This document shows positions 21,600-28,778 of a DNA stretch of 45,225 bases, one piece after another. Under the pieces are notes generated by a model. That model saw only the letters and a program-made list of their open reading frames with translations, was not told the DNA's origin and did no database searches. The position numbers and the translations under genes were made by a program. Source of the stretch: a virus; IMG/VR virus record IMGVR_UViG_3300037247_000871, positions 1 to 45,225 of that record. One strand, written 5' to 3'. The number at the start of each line of letters is the position of its first letter. The stretch's first letter is position 1.

Positions 21600-21734
21600 A
21601 TGACTGAGGCGCTAATTATGATTCTACGCTTGTTGGGCAGCTTGTTAGTAGCAGGACTGGGAGTAGTAATTACTTTATTTGTTTGGGCAGGCGTAAGCGA
21701 AGCATGCAAATTGATTTTGGGGATAAAGCCATGA
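21600..21734 (+). CDS. 44-residue membrane protein
   Basis: ATG 21600 behind GAGGAGG, overlapping the previous stop by one base. Almost wholly hydrophobic (LIMILRLLGSLLVAGLGVVI, then TLFVWAGVSEACKLILG). One or two membrane helices. ATGA overlap with the next gene. Function unknown. Confidence 0.55.
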   Translation: MTEALIMILRLLGSLLVAGLGVVITLFVWAGVSEACKLILGIKP

Positions 21735-21934
21735 CCCCCAAGCCCAAGGATAAACCCACAGGGAAGGTTAAGTTGAAATGCGCTGTAGCTGTCCCGCTAT
21801 GGAAACCAACAGGCAGAGGAATGGTGAAATTTATGAGTTATCGCATGTGTGGGAAAACGAGCGGCATAGGGCTCGTAGCCCTTGCGAACAACAATCTACT
21901 TCGAGTCCCGGTTTGCAAAGGACATCGAGACTAG
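21731..21934 (+). CDS. Hypothetical small basic protein
   Basis: 67 residues from ATG 21731 (ATGA overlap decides the start). Lys-rich N-terminus (PKPKDKPTGKVKLK), then beta-like sequence with C, C and C-x2-H (VCKGHRD), perhaps a zinc site. No family recognised. Confidence 0.5.
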   Translation: MTPKPKDKPTGKVKLKCAVAVPLWKPTGRGMVKFMSYRMCGKTSGIGLVALANNNLLRVPVCKGHRD

Positions 21935-21937
21935 CAA

Positions 21938-22096
21938 ATGAAAAAGCCCAGGCGAATTAAGCGTTGTTGGAGTTGTCGCCGCAAGCGAGTGACGAAAGAA
22001 GATAGGTGCTGCGGCTGTGGGCATTGGGTTTGTTTTCGATGTGTATGGCAGCACGGTCACGCATTTGACGGCCTGCACGGAAGGGGGCGTTCGTGA
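21938..22096 (+). CDS. Cys/His-rich zinc protein, 52 residues
   Basis: From ATG 21938. Motif C10-x2-C13 (CWSC), then CCGCGHWVCFRCVW with further Cys at 24, 25, 27, 32 and 35 and His at 29, 39 and 41. The spacing fits two zinc ions in a RING- or treble-clef-like fold. The flanks are very basic. Overlaps the next gene by 4 bases. Confidence 0.6.
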   Translation: MKKPRRIKRCWSCRRKRVTKEDRCCGCGHWVCFRCVWQHGHAFDGLHGRGRS

Positions 22097-22311
22097 AAAA
22101 GCCCAAGCGTGTGCGGAGGAAGGCTAGGTTTAGGGTGGGGGAAGTGGTGTTTCACAAATCACACAAAAGATATTACAAGATTTTCAGGGTAGAGTTTTTC
22201 CAGGGCATGCCCCTCTATTATCTCAGTGACAGAACGTGGTCACATGGCGAATCTGAATTTCGCCCCCTCACCGCCAAAGAGATAGGCCCACGAAGAGAGC
22301 GAGGCCAATGA
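22093..22311 (+). CDS. Small basic beta-barrel-like protein, paralogue of 15966
   Basis: 72 residues from GTG 22093. KARFRVGEVVFHKSHKRYY and PLYYLSDRTW suggest a KOW- or Tudor-like barrel. The start (KKPKRVRRKA) resembles both the preceding gene and the protein at 15966. ATGA coupling downstream. Function unknown. Confidence 0.55.
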   Translation: MKKPKRVRRKARFRVGEVVFHKSHKRYYKIFRVEFFQGMPLYYLSDRTWSHGESEFRPLTAKEIGPRRERGQ

Positions 22312-22436
22312 GCGACCTGATTAGAGAATTTTTCAACATCGTGGGTGAGTTAGTTATGGGCGTGTTTGCCATCATAGGATTAGTCTGGGTAATGTTTCGG
22401 CTGATACGCCACATTGAAGGAACCAATGAGCGATAA
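22308..22436 (+). CDS. 42-residue membrane protein
   Basis: ATG 22308 (ATGA overlap) encodes MSDLIREFFNI, then a membrane helix (GELVMGVFAIIGLVWVMF) and a basic tail (RLIRHIEGTNER). It overlaps the next membrane-protein gene by 11 bases in another frame. Both start ATGAGCGAT/C. Confidence 0.55.
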   Translation: MSDLIREFFNIVGELVMGVFAIIGLVWVMFRLIRHIEGTNER

Positions 22437-22578
22437 GCCTACCTTGCGAGAGATTCTTGATTTCATTTGGGACACGAAGATATTTCTGTTCTACCTGAAA
22501 CTAGGTGGAATCTGCGTCGTTATGAGCATCCTGTTTGTGCTCATTTACTGGTTGGTAACGGGAGAGATTCCAGAATGA
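22426..22578 (+). CDS. 50-residue membrane protein
   Basis: ATG 22426, within the end of the previous gene, encodes MSDKPTLREILDFIWDTKIF and then one membrane helix (LGGICVVMSILFVLIYWLV). Function unknown. ATGA at its end opens a further frame. Confidence 0.55.
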   Translation: MSDKPTLREILDFIWDTKIFLFYLKLGGICVVMSILFVLIYWLVTGEIPE

Positions 22579-22613
22579 GCGACACCAACTCGCCCAACTT
22601 AGGAGGTGGAACT

Positions 22614-22787
22614 ATGACCTACAAAACTGAAGACCTGATTCTTCCGATGTTGAAACTTGAAAAGGCCGTGACTATACGAATTACAGAAGACGAGAAGTAC
22701 CTGCGTCTCTACGTCGGCCCCCGCGACTGGCAGTTCTCAAAGGAGACTGGTGAATGCGTTGCTGCGGGAACTGCCCTCTGTGACTAG
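22614..22787 (+). CDS. Hypothetical small protein
   Basis: 57 residues from ATG 22614 behind an ideal AGGAGGTGG (22601-22609). An in-frame ATG at 22575, overlapping the previous stop, would add 13 residues (MSDTNSPNLGGGT). The ribosome-binding site favours 22614. Compact beta-like sequence (AVTIRITEDEKYLRLYVGPRDW). No family recognised. Confidence 0.55.
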   Translation: MTYKTEDLILPMLKLEKAVTIRITEDEKYLRLYVGPRDWQFSKETGECVAAGTALCD

Positions 22788-22823
22788 CGCAGAAAAACTC
22801 ACCCAGCGGTTGCAGGAGGAGTG

Positions 22824-22976
22824 ATGGCCGACAAACTCGGAACGCTCTCAGGGATACTCGAACATCTCAAGTGGCTCGAAAAGCGCGCCGAAGATATGAA
22901 GGTAAAGTACCTTCATGACGAACTGCTCGCAGTCGCGCACGCGCTGGAGTCGCTCGCTTGGAGGGTAAAACCATGA
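22824..22976 (+). CDS. Hypothetical 50-residue helical protein
   Basis: ATG 22824 behind GGAGGAG. Helical and charged (LSGILEHLKWLEKRAEDMK, ELLAVAHALESLAWRV). ATGA overlap with the next gene. Function unknown. Confidence 0.55.
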   Translation: MADKLGTLSGILEHLKWLEKRAEDMKVKYLHDELLAVAHALESLAWRVKP

Positions 22977-23437
22977 CCGATCTAACAACCAAGACCGCCC
23001 AATCCCTGCACGCAGAGTGGTGCAGGCAGATGTGGAAGAAGGGCTTTCATGGGCCGGACAAACGATGTTCACGGCTTGTCAGGCTATGCCCCGACCCCGG
23101 CCTTTACGTGACTTGGCATTGTGGCGATTCGCTAGACCCAGCAAATTACAACCTGGATGAAGCTCGTTGTGACCAGTTCAACCCCGACCTCGTGTATTGG
23201 CTCAATCTCCCCGAATCCCGCCGACAGGAATACCTAGCCACGGCCAAGGCGGTGTTGCCGGAGATTGTGGGGGAGGTGCTACAGCCGATACAGAGCATGG
23301 TCAACACGCAGCACGATGACGAAGGACTGTGGTTCCGAGCAAAGACCGCCCCCGAAGCGTACCTACAGAGCAAGCTGCGCGAGTTGCACGGCATCATTGA
23401 GAAGCTACGCGACCGCCGCTTGGAGGAGTTGAAATGA
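22973..23437 (+). CDS. Hypothetical protein
   Basis: 154 residues from ATG 22973 (ATGA overlap). The N-terminal part has SLHAEWCRQMW and several Cys (KRCSRLVRLCPDPG, WHCGDS, ARCDQF); the C-terminal half is helical (QSKLRELHGIIEKLRDRRLEELK). Cys spacing could bind a metal. No family recognised. Confidence 0.6.
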   Translation: MTDLTTKTAQSLHAEWCRQMWKKGFHGPDKRCSRLVRLCPDPGLYVTWHCGDSLDPANYNLDEARCDQFNPDLVYWLNLPESRRQEYLATAKAVLPEIVGEVLQPIQSMVNTQHDDEGLWFRAKTAPEAYLQSKLRELHGIIEKLRDRRLEELK

Positions 23438-24237
23438 GCCGCTTAACTGAAGAAAGCATAAAGAGAGTTCTCACATTTCTCAACAAGGGCCTAATCAGTC
23501 ACGAGGATTGGGCCGCGTACTTGAAAGACGGCAAGGAAGAACCAGCTTACGTCGGTAATTTGGCTACGCACGAATGGTACATCGGCGAATATAGATATGC
23601 TCAGGAACTCGTCAACGGTATCGAGCGCCTCCTAGCCCAAGAGCGGGAACGGTTCGTGTTTGAGCGTGTGCCAACCATCGAGGAGGCTATCAAGGAGATT
23701 TGCAAGACGCTTCGCCCGTTGGATGAAAATAGAGAAGTTCAGTCGCCATATTTACGAGCACGCTTGAAGCAACTCATTGGTGTGGCCGTTAGGGACGAGC
23801 GGGAGCGGTTACAAGATGAGATTCAGTCATACCAATCCGACCCTCGCTACGACAATCGTTATCTACAGGGTCAGGAGGATATGCGGAAGCCGATGGGGTG
23901 TGGGCACTTTAGGGCGTGCTTGTCTCCTATAACAGTCGAATATCGGGATGGCACGGTGGTTGACACACACGAATGCTCGTTCTGCGTACAGCTTAAAGCC
24001 GAGCAGGATAGAGGTGCTGGTTTTATTGTTGACCTTACCAAGAAGTATGATGCGCTTCTGGTTGCCGAGCGGGAGAAGGTGAGAGACGTGATACGAGCGG
24101 CCAACGCAGCCGAACATTGGCGCAAGATCCAGCGAGAACCAACGCTTAGAGCTGATGAATGGCAAGCGGTGTTAGTCAAAATCCGCCAACTCGACCTCAC
24201 CGCACCTAGCACGGAGGAGGGAGGGGAAGGAAAATGA
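23434..24237 (+). CDS. Hypothetical protein, long helical with central Cys/His region
   Basis: 267 residues from ATG 23434 (ATGA overlap). Several long charged helices (for example ELVNGIERLLAQERERFVFE and LLVAEREKVRDVIRAAN) flank a central GCGHFRACLSPITVEY...THECSFCVQ, whose C, H, C and C-x2-C could form a zinc site near residues 155-188. Coupled to the nucleotide-hydrolase gene. Function unknown. Confidence 0.6.
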   Translation: MSRLTEESIKRVLTFLNKGLISHEDWAAYLKDGKEEPAYVGNLATHEWYIGEYRYAQELVNGIERLLAQERERFVFERVPTIEEAIKEICKTLRPLDENREVQSPYLRARLKQLIGVAVRDERERLQDEIQSYQSDPRYDNRYLQGQEDMRKPMGCGHFRACLSPITVEYRDGTVVDTHECSFCVQLKAEQDRGAGFIVDLTKKYDALLVAEREKVRDVIRAANAAEHWRKIQREPTLRADEWQAVLVKIRQLDLTAPSTEEGGEGK

Positions 24238-24554
24238 ATCTAGTCACACACCTGCAACGCCAACGAGAGTTTTCTGAGCGAACCTTCGGGCCAGGGCTTC
24301 GTACACATGGAGTCCTTGACCATATTCGGAAGGAACTCAATGAGATTGAAAGGAACCCGACTGACTTGGATGAGTGGGTGGACGTTATCATCTTGTCGTG
24401 CGACGGAGCATGGCGGGCAGGCTATTCACCTGAACAGATAGCCGCAGCATTGAGCGCAAAGTTGGCGAAGAACGAAAAGAGGAAGTGGCCTGACTGGAGA
24501 AGTGCTGACGATAACAAGGCCATCGAGCACATACGAGAGCCAAGCACTGGATGA
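24234..24554 (+). CDS. dATP/dGTP pyrophosphohydrolase-like (MazG-type) enzyme
   Basis: 106 residues. RTFGPGLRTHGVLDHIRKELNEIE, then DLDEWVDVIILSCDGAWRAGYSPEQIAAAL and KRKWPDWRSADDNKAIEHIR closely match the phage dATP/dGTP pyrophosphohydrolase family (formerly DUF550), an all-alpha MazG-like fold. The metal ligands are E34-x2-E37 and E47-x2-D50. The family hydrolyses nucleoside triphosphates to monophosphates. Here it may adjust host nucleotide pools. No PurZ or modified-base polymerase is present, so a modified-base genome is not implied. Confidence 0.8.
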   Translation: MNLVTHLQRQREFSERTFGPGLRTHGVLDHIRKELNEIERNPTDLDEWVDVIILSCDGAWRAGYSPEQIAAALSAKLAKNEKRKWPDWRSADDNKAIEHIREPSTG

Positions 24555-24573
24555 GGGTGGGGAGGAGAAGTAA

Positions 24574-25131
24574 ATGGCTGAACATCTATCGGCAGAAGAG
24601 AGAGCTAGAAAGTGTTTATACGAAGAGTGGATTACCTCAGACGCCCATACGCGGCTAGTCTGTAAAATAAAACAGCACGTTGAAGAGGCCGAGAAGCAAA
24701 GGGGCGCGGAAGTGTTGGCGGCTGCTTCTCACGCGCTTGTAGCCTTCATGCGGCAGCGTGGAGCGGTTGTGTACGAAGATGATGCACGAGAATTTCTGCG
24801 GCAATGGCCTGAACTCCAACCCGCCGCCTCAGCCCTGGAAGAGTACGAGAAACGGGTGCAGTGGGAGTCGTATGGCGCGGCAAGAATATTGTGGGTTGCG
24901 GGCATTTGCGACTTGCTGAAAATCCCCAAACCGAAACCAGACGAGTCTGGCTTGAAATGGTTGCTCAGAGAAGGAAGTCACGCCCTGGAAGCGTTGCTGC
25001 GAGAGGAACGGCTAGATGAAGCAAAGATGTGGTCGTCTAAATGCCTGCCCGATTATCCACCGCAGCCAGCAACTTGGGGGCCACAGCGCATCGACGAGCT
25101 AGAGAAGGCCCGCGCCGAGGGGAAGGGATGA
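24574..25131 (+). CDS. Hypothetical helical protein
   Basis: 185 residues from ATG 24574, mostly charged helix with many Trp in the second half. The end, ELEKARAEGKG, is nearly identical to the end of the next gene's product (ELEKARASEGKG), which suggests duplication or exchange at 3' ends. No family recognised. Confidence 0.6.
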   Translation: MAEHLSAEERARKCLYEEWITSDAHTRLVCKIKQHVEEAEKQRGAEVLAAASHALVAFMRQRGAVVYEDDAREFLRQWPELQPAASALEEYEKRVQWESYGAARILWVAGICDLLKIPKPKPDESGLKWLLREGSHALEALLREERLDEAKMWSSKCLPDYPPQPATWGPQRIDELEKARAEGKG

Positions 25132-25430
25132 AACATTTAACCAGGGCTGTAAACTGTTACGCCAGCATTGTCGCACAAGAGATAGACCTGAAAGCATCTG
25201 GCCCGGCGGTGTTGATTCCAATAATTGCGTCTCACATACAAGCCGCTGAGAAAGCGGCTGCTGAGGCGGAGCGGGAGGAGTTCGTTGTCATCATCAGGCG
25301 GCTCACTACCTATGTAGATGCCTATGGCCCAAGAGACCATATAAACGGAGCGGTGACAAAGAAATTAGTCAAAGATGCTCGTGCTCTTACTGAGCTAGAA
25401 AAGGCCCGCGCCAGTGAGGGTAAGGGATGA
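25128..25430 (+). CDS. Hypothetical helical protein
   Basis: 100 residues from ATG 25128 (ATGA overlap with the previous gene). Ala/Glu-rich helices (IQAAEKAAAEAEREEF), C-terminus shared with the previous product. Coupled to the zinc-finger gene at 25427. Function unknown. Confidence 0.6.
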   Translation: MKHLTRAVNCYASIVAQEIDLKASGPAVLIPIIASHIQAAEKAAAEAEREEFVVIIRRLTTYVDAYGPRDHINGAVTKKLVKDARALTELEKARASEGKG

Positions 25431-25621
25431 TCTCAAGGCGTTGCCACTGCGGTAGTCAGGCTAAGCTGAGCTGCCCTCAGTGTGGCGAACCTCTGTGCTA
25501 CGGAATGAACTGCTTTAGAACCCATGAGGAGAAGTGTCGGCCGCTACCGATCACGGCGGATCCGCTCAAGCTCAAGGCCGAAGAAATGCGCCCCCACGGT
25601 GGTATTATGGTGAAGAGGTAA
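25427..25621 (+). CDS. Zinc-finger protein (intact copy)
   Basis: 64 residues. CHCGSQAKLSCPQCGEPLCY, then NCFRTHEEKC, gives an array of Cys pairs with a final His and Cys, like a B-box or HIT-type zinc finger. The second half is duplicated in the truncated gene immediately downstream (25658). ATGA overlap with the preceding gene. Likely a protein- or nucleic-acid-binding adaptor. Confidence 0.65.
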   Translation: MISRRCHCGSQAKLSCPQCGEPLCYGMNCFRTHEEKCRPLPITADPLKLKAEEMRPHGGIMVKR

Positions 25622-25630
25622 GTTGCAACC

Positions 25631-25686
25631 AGTGTCTTTCACTCTAGCTGGGCAGGGGTGTCTTTTGTGTTTGGCATCCCTGCCTT
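25631..25686 (+). terminator. Conserved box plus intrinsic terminator (element copy 3)
   Basis: AGTGTCTTTCACTCTAGCT (25631-25649) is identical to copy 1. It is followed by arms GGCAGGGGTG (25651-25660) and CATCCCTGCC (25675-25684), 10 bp with one G-U, then TTTTTC. This is the best terminator of the three copies. It sits exactly between the intact zinc-finger gene and its truncated duplicate. Confidence 0.75.
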
Positions 25687-25885
25687 TTTCCTTTGGAGTG
25701 GGGGCGGGAATTGCTATCGAACCCATGAGAAGGTTTGCCGACCGGCGCCTCACGCGGTTGATCTCCATGAGCTTCGGCGAGAGGAACGGATTTCTCCGTG
25801 GATGATTCTCAAACAGGCAAGGCAACGAGCGCAACCAGCGAAAAAGACAGTCATGGGGAGAAACTCTTTGTATGACCCAACCTGA
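25658..25885 (+). pseudogene. Truncated duplicate of the 25427 zinc-finger gene
   Basis: The frame contains NCYRTHEKVCRPAPHAVDL, matching NCFRTHEEKCRPLPITADP of the intact gene. Its first half, which should hold the first Cys pairs, is replaced by codons derived from the terminator element (VFGIPAFFLW). It has therefore lost part of its zinc site and probably its native start; the only starts lie within the hairpin. The 3' part (ISPWMILKQARQRAQPAKK) differs from the parent. It could be a remnant or a small functional variant. Confidence 0.5.
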
Positions 25886-26066
25886 AACAGGAGGAAAGAA
25901 CGGAACAGCAAACAACTTCCATGAACACTCCTGCCCCAGATGTAGCGAAACGTGGTCGCATTCAGCCAAGCGGTGCGCCCACCTGGTTGGGGTTCTTTGT
26001 TCTCGCTGCCTCTATCTCCCCACTCTCCATGAGATTGAAGCTACCGAGGAGGACCAGGAAGTTTGA
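25872..26066 (+). CDS. Small zinc-ribbon protein
   Basis: 64 residues from ATG 25872. CPRCSETWSHSAKRCAHL and VLCSRCLY give C-x2-C and C-x2-C pairs with intervening His and Cys. Overlaps the truncated duplicate by 14 bases. Function unknown. Confidence 0.55.
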   Translation: MTQPETGGKNGTANNFHEHSCPRCSETWSHSAKRCAHLVGVLCSRCLYLPTLHEIEATEEDQEV

Positions 26067-26093
26067 AATGAGGCAACCAAGCAGTTCTTTGGT

Positions 26094-26336
26094 ATGCTCT
26101 TAGCTGTAGGCGCCGAAGCGAGGTCAGTGAGTAAAAAGGGCTCAACGGCAAAGAAGAAGCAAGCAGGAACCAACGGCAACGGAGTACGCCCTAGAAGAGT
26201 AAAACCTGGGAACGCAATGGGCTGCAACCTAGAGTTCAAGACAGCGTTCGATCCACGGTTAGGTTTACTGAGAGAGTTTTTCCTTGATCCCCGAAGCAAC
26301 TGCTTCCACAGCAGGAGGCCGCATGCGGAAACTTAA
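26094..26336 (+). CDS. Doubtful small ORF
   Basis: 80 residues with a basic N-terminal half (SVSKKGSTAKKKQAGTNGNG) and little else to recognise. No strong ribosome-binding site. It fills the 256-base gap between 26066 and 26323 and overlaps the next gene by 14 bases. It is either a weakly expressed gene or non-coding spacer. Confidence 0.3.
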   Translation: MLLAVGAEARSVSKKGSTAKKKQAGTNGNGVRPRRVKPGNAMGCNLEFKTAFDPRLGLLREFFLDPRSNCFHSRRPHAET

Positions 26337-26544
26337 ATCGCGCTGCCGTCATAAGCGAGAGAAAACAATTACAGTCTGTGTAGAGTGCGGCCAAGAAATC
26401 TTCGATACCAGGCTGTGTGCTTCCACCCGTTGCTGCAAACCATTTGAGCCACGCCTAAGTACCCAACTCTATTGTTCGACACGGCACAGGGAATCAGGCA
26501 GAATGCAAAGATGGAGAGAGCGCCAGAAGCAGGAAACCACATGA
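26323..26544 (+). CDS. Zinc-binding protein with CSxRHR-type tail
   Basis: 73 residues from ATG 26323 behind GCAGGAGG, preferred over ATG 26284. CVECGQEIF, then RCCKPFEPRLSTQLYCSTRHRESGRMQRWRERQ, resembles the small treble-clef zinc proteins common in phages and bacteria (F.P....Q.YCS..CR..). Highly basic; probably binds nucleic acid. Confidence 0.65.
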   Translation: MRKLKSRCRHKREKTITVCVECGQEIFDTRLCASTRCCKPFEPRLSTQLYCSTRHRESGRMQRWRERQKQETT

Positions 26545-26885
26545 AGCCTGAAATGAAAACCATGAAAGAAGTGAAACACACGCCGTTGCCATGGATTAAA
26601 GGGTTCTCCCACGGTGTTGGCGAACTCGATCCAAGCCATAATGCCGATGAGAACGGCGGCTACATGATAGCCAAAACCTTTGGCTCAGACGCAAAGGCGA
26701 ACCTAGATTTGATATGGACATGGCTTCATTCGCGCCCCAAAATGGAAGAGTTGCTGGAGGCCGCCAAGGATGCTCGCGCTGTGCTACAAATTTCCGCACA
26801 TGGCAGGGGCTTTGATTCAAGGCAAGCAGCAACACATAAACGGTTAAAACAAGCCATCAAGAAAGCAGAGGCGGCGCTGAAATGA
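26541..26885 (+). CDS. TPxPW-motif phage protein
   Basis: 114 residues from ATG 26541 (ATGA overlap). VKHTPLPWIKGFSHG near residue 11, NGGYMIAKTF, then a helix of the type RPKMEELLEAAKDARAVL are typical of a widespread phage protein family with an N-terminal TPxPW and unknown function. The minus-strand gene at 27505 encodes another member (FTPGPWTPE). Its start region (GGAAACCACATGAAGCCTGA) nearly repeats that of the gene at 14455. Confidence 0.6.
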   Translation: MKPEMKTMKEVKHTPLPWIKGFSHGVGELDPSHNADENGGYMIAKTFGSDAKANLDLIWTWLHSRPKMEELLEAAKDARAVLQISAHGRGFDSRQAATHKRLKQAIKKAEAALK

Positions 26886-27484
26886 ACCCAGAACAAGACC
26901 AACCTGAACTACTAGCTCCCAGCCGGCGGAAGAAGCCCTACAAGTACAAGCGCCAGAAGCAGCGCCCCCGGATTGTCAACCCGAAGCAGAGGCATATGGA
27001 CACAGCGAGCAAGTATCTACGGGAAGGGAAGTCTATGGCGCAATCCATGAGAGAGTCGGGGTATCCCAACGCACAGGCAAATCACGGTATCCGCTATCAA
27101 TTCAAAGTTAGCGGTTTGATGAGAGAAGCCTTCCGCCGCGAGATGGATGAGATGTGCAAGATGGCGGACCGGGCTGACCTGACCGATGAACGCATGGGGC
27201 TGATTGCGAGGATCACGCTGGTTCGGAATGCCATTCACGGAGAAGAAAAGCGAAGCGGCTCAACCTACGCAGCAGTAAGCATTGGTAAGATGAAGGGCGT
27301 GGACCTGTTCGAGCGAGACATTCAGGTGGGAGTATTGGCTATGTCGGTTCCGCCGGAGTGGAAGGATCGCTACGCGCTGAAAGAGGCTACTTCTTCACCC
27401 GAACAACTTCAGGGAGAGACGGTAAAGACCTCCGACGCTTCTGAGCATGAGCCCCCTTCAGAGCCGCCGCAAGCTGAGCCGTAG
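26882..27484 (+). CDS. terS: Probable terminase small subunit
   Basis: 200 residues. The N-terminus is very basic. Residues about 40-65 (ASKYLREGKSMAQSMRESGYPNAQANHG) form a helix-turn-helix of the type found in small terminases. The C-terminal part has KMKGVDLFERDIQVGVLAMSVPPEWKDRY and a disordered acidic, Pro-rich tail. Small terminases recognise the phage DNA to start packaging. The gene lies at the end of the early operon, about 9.6 kb from the large subunit (37134), separated by the minus-strand block and the lysis and fibre genes. An alternative is another DNA-binding protein. Its first codons are duplicated at 14688. Confidence 0.55.
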   Translation: MNPEQDQPELLAPSRRKKPYKYKRQKQRPRIVNPKQRHMDTASKYLREGKSMAQSMRESGYPNAQANHGIRYQFKVSGLMREAFRREMDEMCKMADRADLTDERMGLIARITLVRNAIHGEEKRSGSTYAAVSIGKMKGVDLFERDIQVGVLAMSVPPEWKDRYALKEATSSPEQLQGETVKTSDASEHEPPSEPPQAEP

Positions 27485-27504
27485 AGCGGCCAGCAGCCGG
27501 GCAC

Positions 27505-27771
27505 TCAATCGCCATCAATCGCCGCTTTGATTCGGCGGGCTTCTGTCTGAATGTCTCTAAGCTCAGGCGTGTTGAGCCAGCTGCTATAACTGTCAAGATG
27601 ATCCAGCAACTCATACATCTCCGGTGCTTTGACTGTTAGGCCAATATTGTTTGGTGCTTGGGGGTCAACCCATTCACTATTCTTTCCCCTTATGATGAGC
27701 TCTCCCCCGCTGTGACGCTCAGGTGTCCACGGCCCCGGCGTAAACTTACTAGCTGTCTTTGGTTGTGTCAT
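27505..27771 (-). CDS. TPGPW-motif phage protein
   Basis: 88 residues, start ATG at 27771 behind AGGAGGAACC; this decides against a longer frame starting at 27873. FTPGPWTPERHSGGELIIRG and then APEMYELLDHLDSYSSWL place it in the same TPxPW family as the plus-strand gene at 26541. Last gene of the minus-strand block, only 20 bases from the convergent small terminase stop. Confidence 0.65.
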   Translation of the reverse strand: MTQPKTASKFTPGPWTPERHSGGELIIRGKNSEWVDPQAPNNIGLTVKAPEMYELLDHLDSYSSWLNTPELRDIQTEARRIKAAIDGD

Positions 27772-27919
27772 GGTTTGGTTCCTCCTGCTCTTGCGGATCG
27801 TGTAAGCGTCGAGTGTGTAGGTGCTCAAAGCAAAACCAGCGATTGCACTCCCCACACTGGTCAGTGGCTTCACGGCTACAGTTTGCAGCCTGTACCTCGC
27901 ACAGTTTCATTTGATCCAT
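27749..27919 (-). CDS. Small zinc-finger protein, 56 residues
   Basis: Start ATG at 27919 behind GGGAGGATGAA; stop at 27749, overlapping the next gene by 23 bases. The sequence MKLCEVQAANCSREATDQC, then GECNRWFCFEHLHTRRLH, gives C-x6-C, C-x2-C, C-x2-H and His residues, a two-zinc arrangement like HIT or B-box fingers. Function unknown. Confidence 0.6.
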   Translation of the reverse strand: MDQMKLCEVQAANCSREATDQCGECNRWFCFEHLHTRRLHDPQEQEEPNHDTTKDS

Positions 27920-28052
27920 TTCATCCTCCCAGCGGAATGGTTTCCTTGCTCATTAAAGCCGACCGACCCCCGAACCCACTTTAGGCCAACCGCAGCGAAC
28001 AGCGTTCCTAAAGGGAACGGGGGCTAGCCGGCGATCATTGCTTCTCATTGCA

Positions 28053-28262
28053 CTACCGCGGCGGTCTTGACTCCAGCGCCTTCTCGCCCCGAACCACGGC
28101 GAGGAAGTGGTTTTGGTTGAAACGCGGATTCTCGCGCCCAAGTTCATTCGCAATACTAGCGGCAGCGAAATCTATCGCGTCTATTGCTGGTGTACTCATT
28201 CCAGCGGTTCGATATGAGTAGTTTAGCGCCCGTGCAATCAGGATATAGTCTTTGCGAGTCAT
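28053..28262 (-). CDS. Hypothetical small phage protein
   Basis: 69 residues, start at 28262. MTRKDYILIARALN, then AIDFAAASIANELGRENPRFNQNHFLAVV, is a pattern seen in many small phage proteins of unknown function: an N-terminal helix and a conserved NP.F....F motif. ATGA overlap with the gene upstream on this strand. Downstream, 27954-28052 holds no gene I can support. Confidence 0.65.
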   Translation of the reverse strand: MTRKDYILIARALNYSYRTAGMSTPAIDAIDFAAASIANELGRENPRFNQNHFLAVVRGEKALESRPPR

Positions 28263-28423
28263 ATCTCCACCCCCTCAGACCGCGCCCAGTTGTAAAGTCC
28301 CTCGTCATTCAGAACCCACAAGCGGCGCTCCTCGTCGTCTATCCTGCCGCCGTTTGGGACTTGCGCCTTGATTGCCTCAGTGAGTTCACTTCGGTGCCGC
28401 CTGACAAACTGTTCCAGTGTCAT
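28259..28423 (-). CDS. Hypothetical 54-residue protein
   Basis: Start ATG at 28423 behind GGAGG; stop overlaps the next gene by ATGA. Sequence MTLEQFVRRHRSELTEAI...RIDDEERRLWVLNDEGLYNWARSEGVEI: helical, with a DDEERRLWVLND segment. Looks like a compact small phage protein. No family recognised. Confidence 0.6.
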   Translation of the reverse strand: MTLEQFVRRHRSELTEAIKAQVPNGGRIDDEERRLWVLNDEGLYNWARSEGVEI

Positions 28424-28492
28424 CGTAGGGCCTCCTTTGTGCCTCTAGCTTATCCTCAGCTCGCCCCCTCAGCGGAGGCAAGCGGCGAGTGA

Positions 28493-28717
28493 CTAGGTGG
28501 CGGTTAGTGCAAGCTGTTCTGCTTCATCCACGGTCTGACAATGGGGGTTTCCAGCACCATAGCGGGCCATGAATTCAGCGCCACACTTAGTCTGAAATGG
28601 GCCAATGACTGCCACGAACAAATGGCCGTGTGATTCACGAGTTGGCCGCTGTGCGGACTGGAAAACCTCTCTCCTGAGTCCCGCGTTGCCTGTGTCGCAT
28701 CCTACGTAGTATTTCAT
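28493..28717 (-). CDS. Hypothetical 74-residue protein
   Basis: Start ATG at 28717 behind GGAGG. MKYYVGCDTGNAGLRREVF, then HLFVAVIGPFQTKCGAEFMARYG and a helical end. Begins with a beta strand, then a compact alpha/beta pattern. No family recognised. About 70 bases separate it from the next gene downstream on its strand. Confidence 0.6.
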   Translation of the reverse strand: MKYYVGCDTGNAGLRREVFQSAQRPTRESHGHLFVAVIGPFQTKCGAEFMARYGAGNPHCQTVDEAEQLALTAT

Positions 28718-28778
28718 CGGTTCGCCTCCTTAGAATCCCTCAGCCTGCCGACTCCGTAGAGCAAGCAGACGGTGGGAG

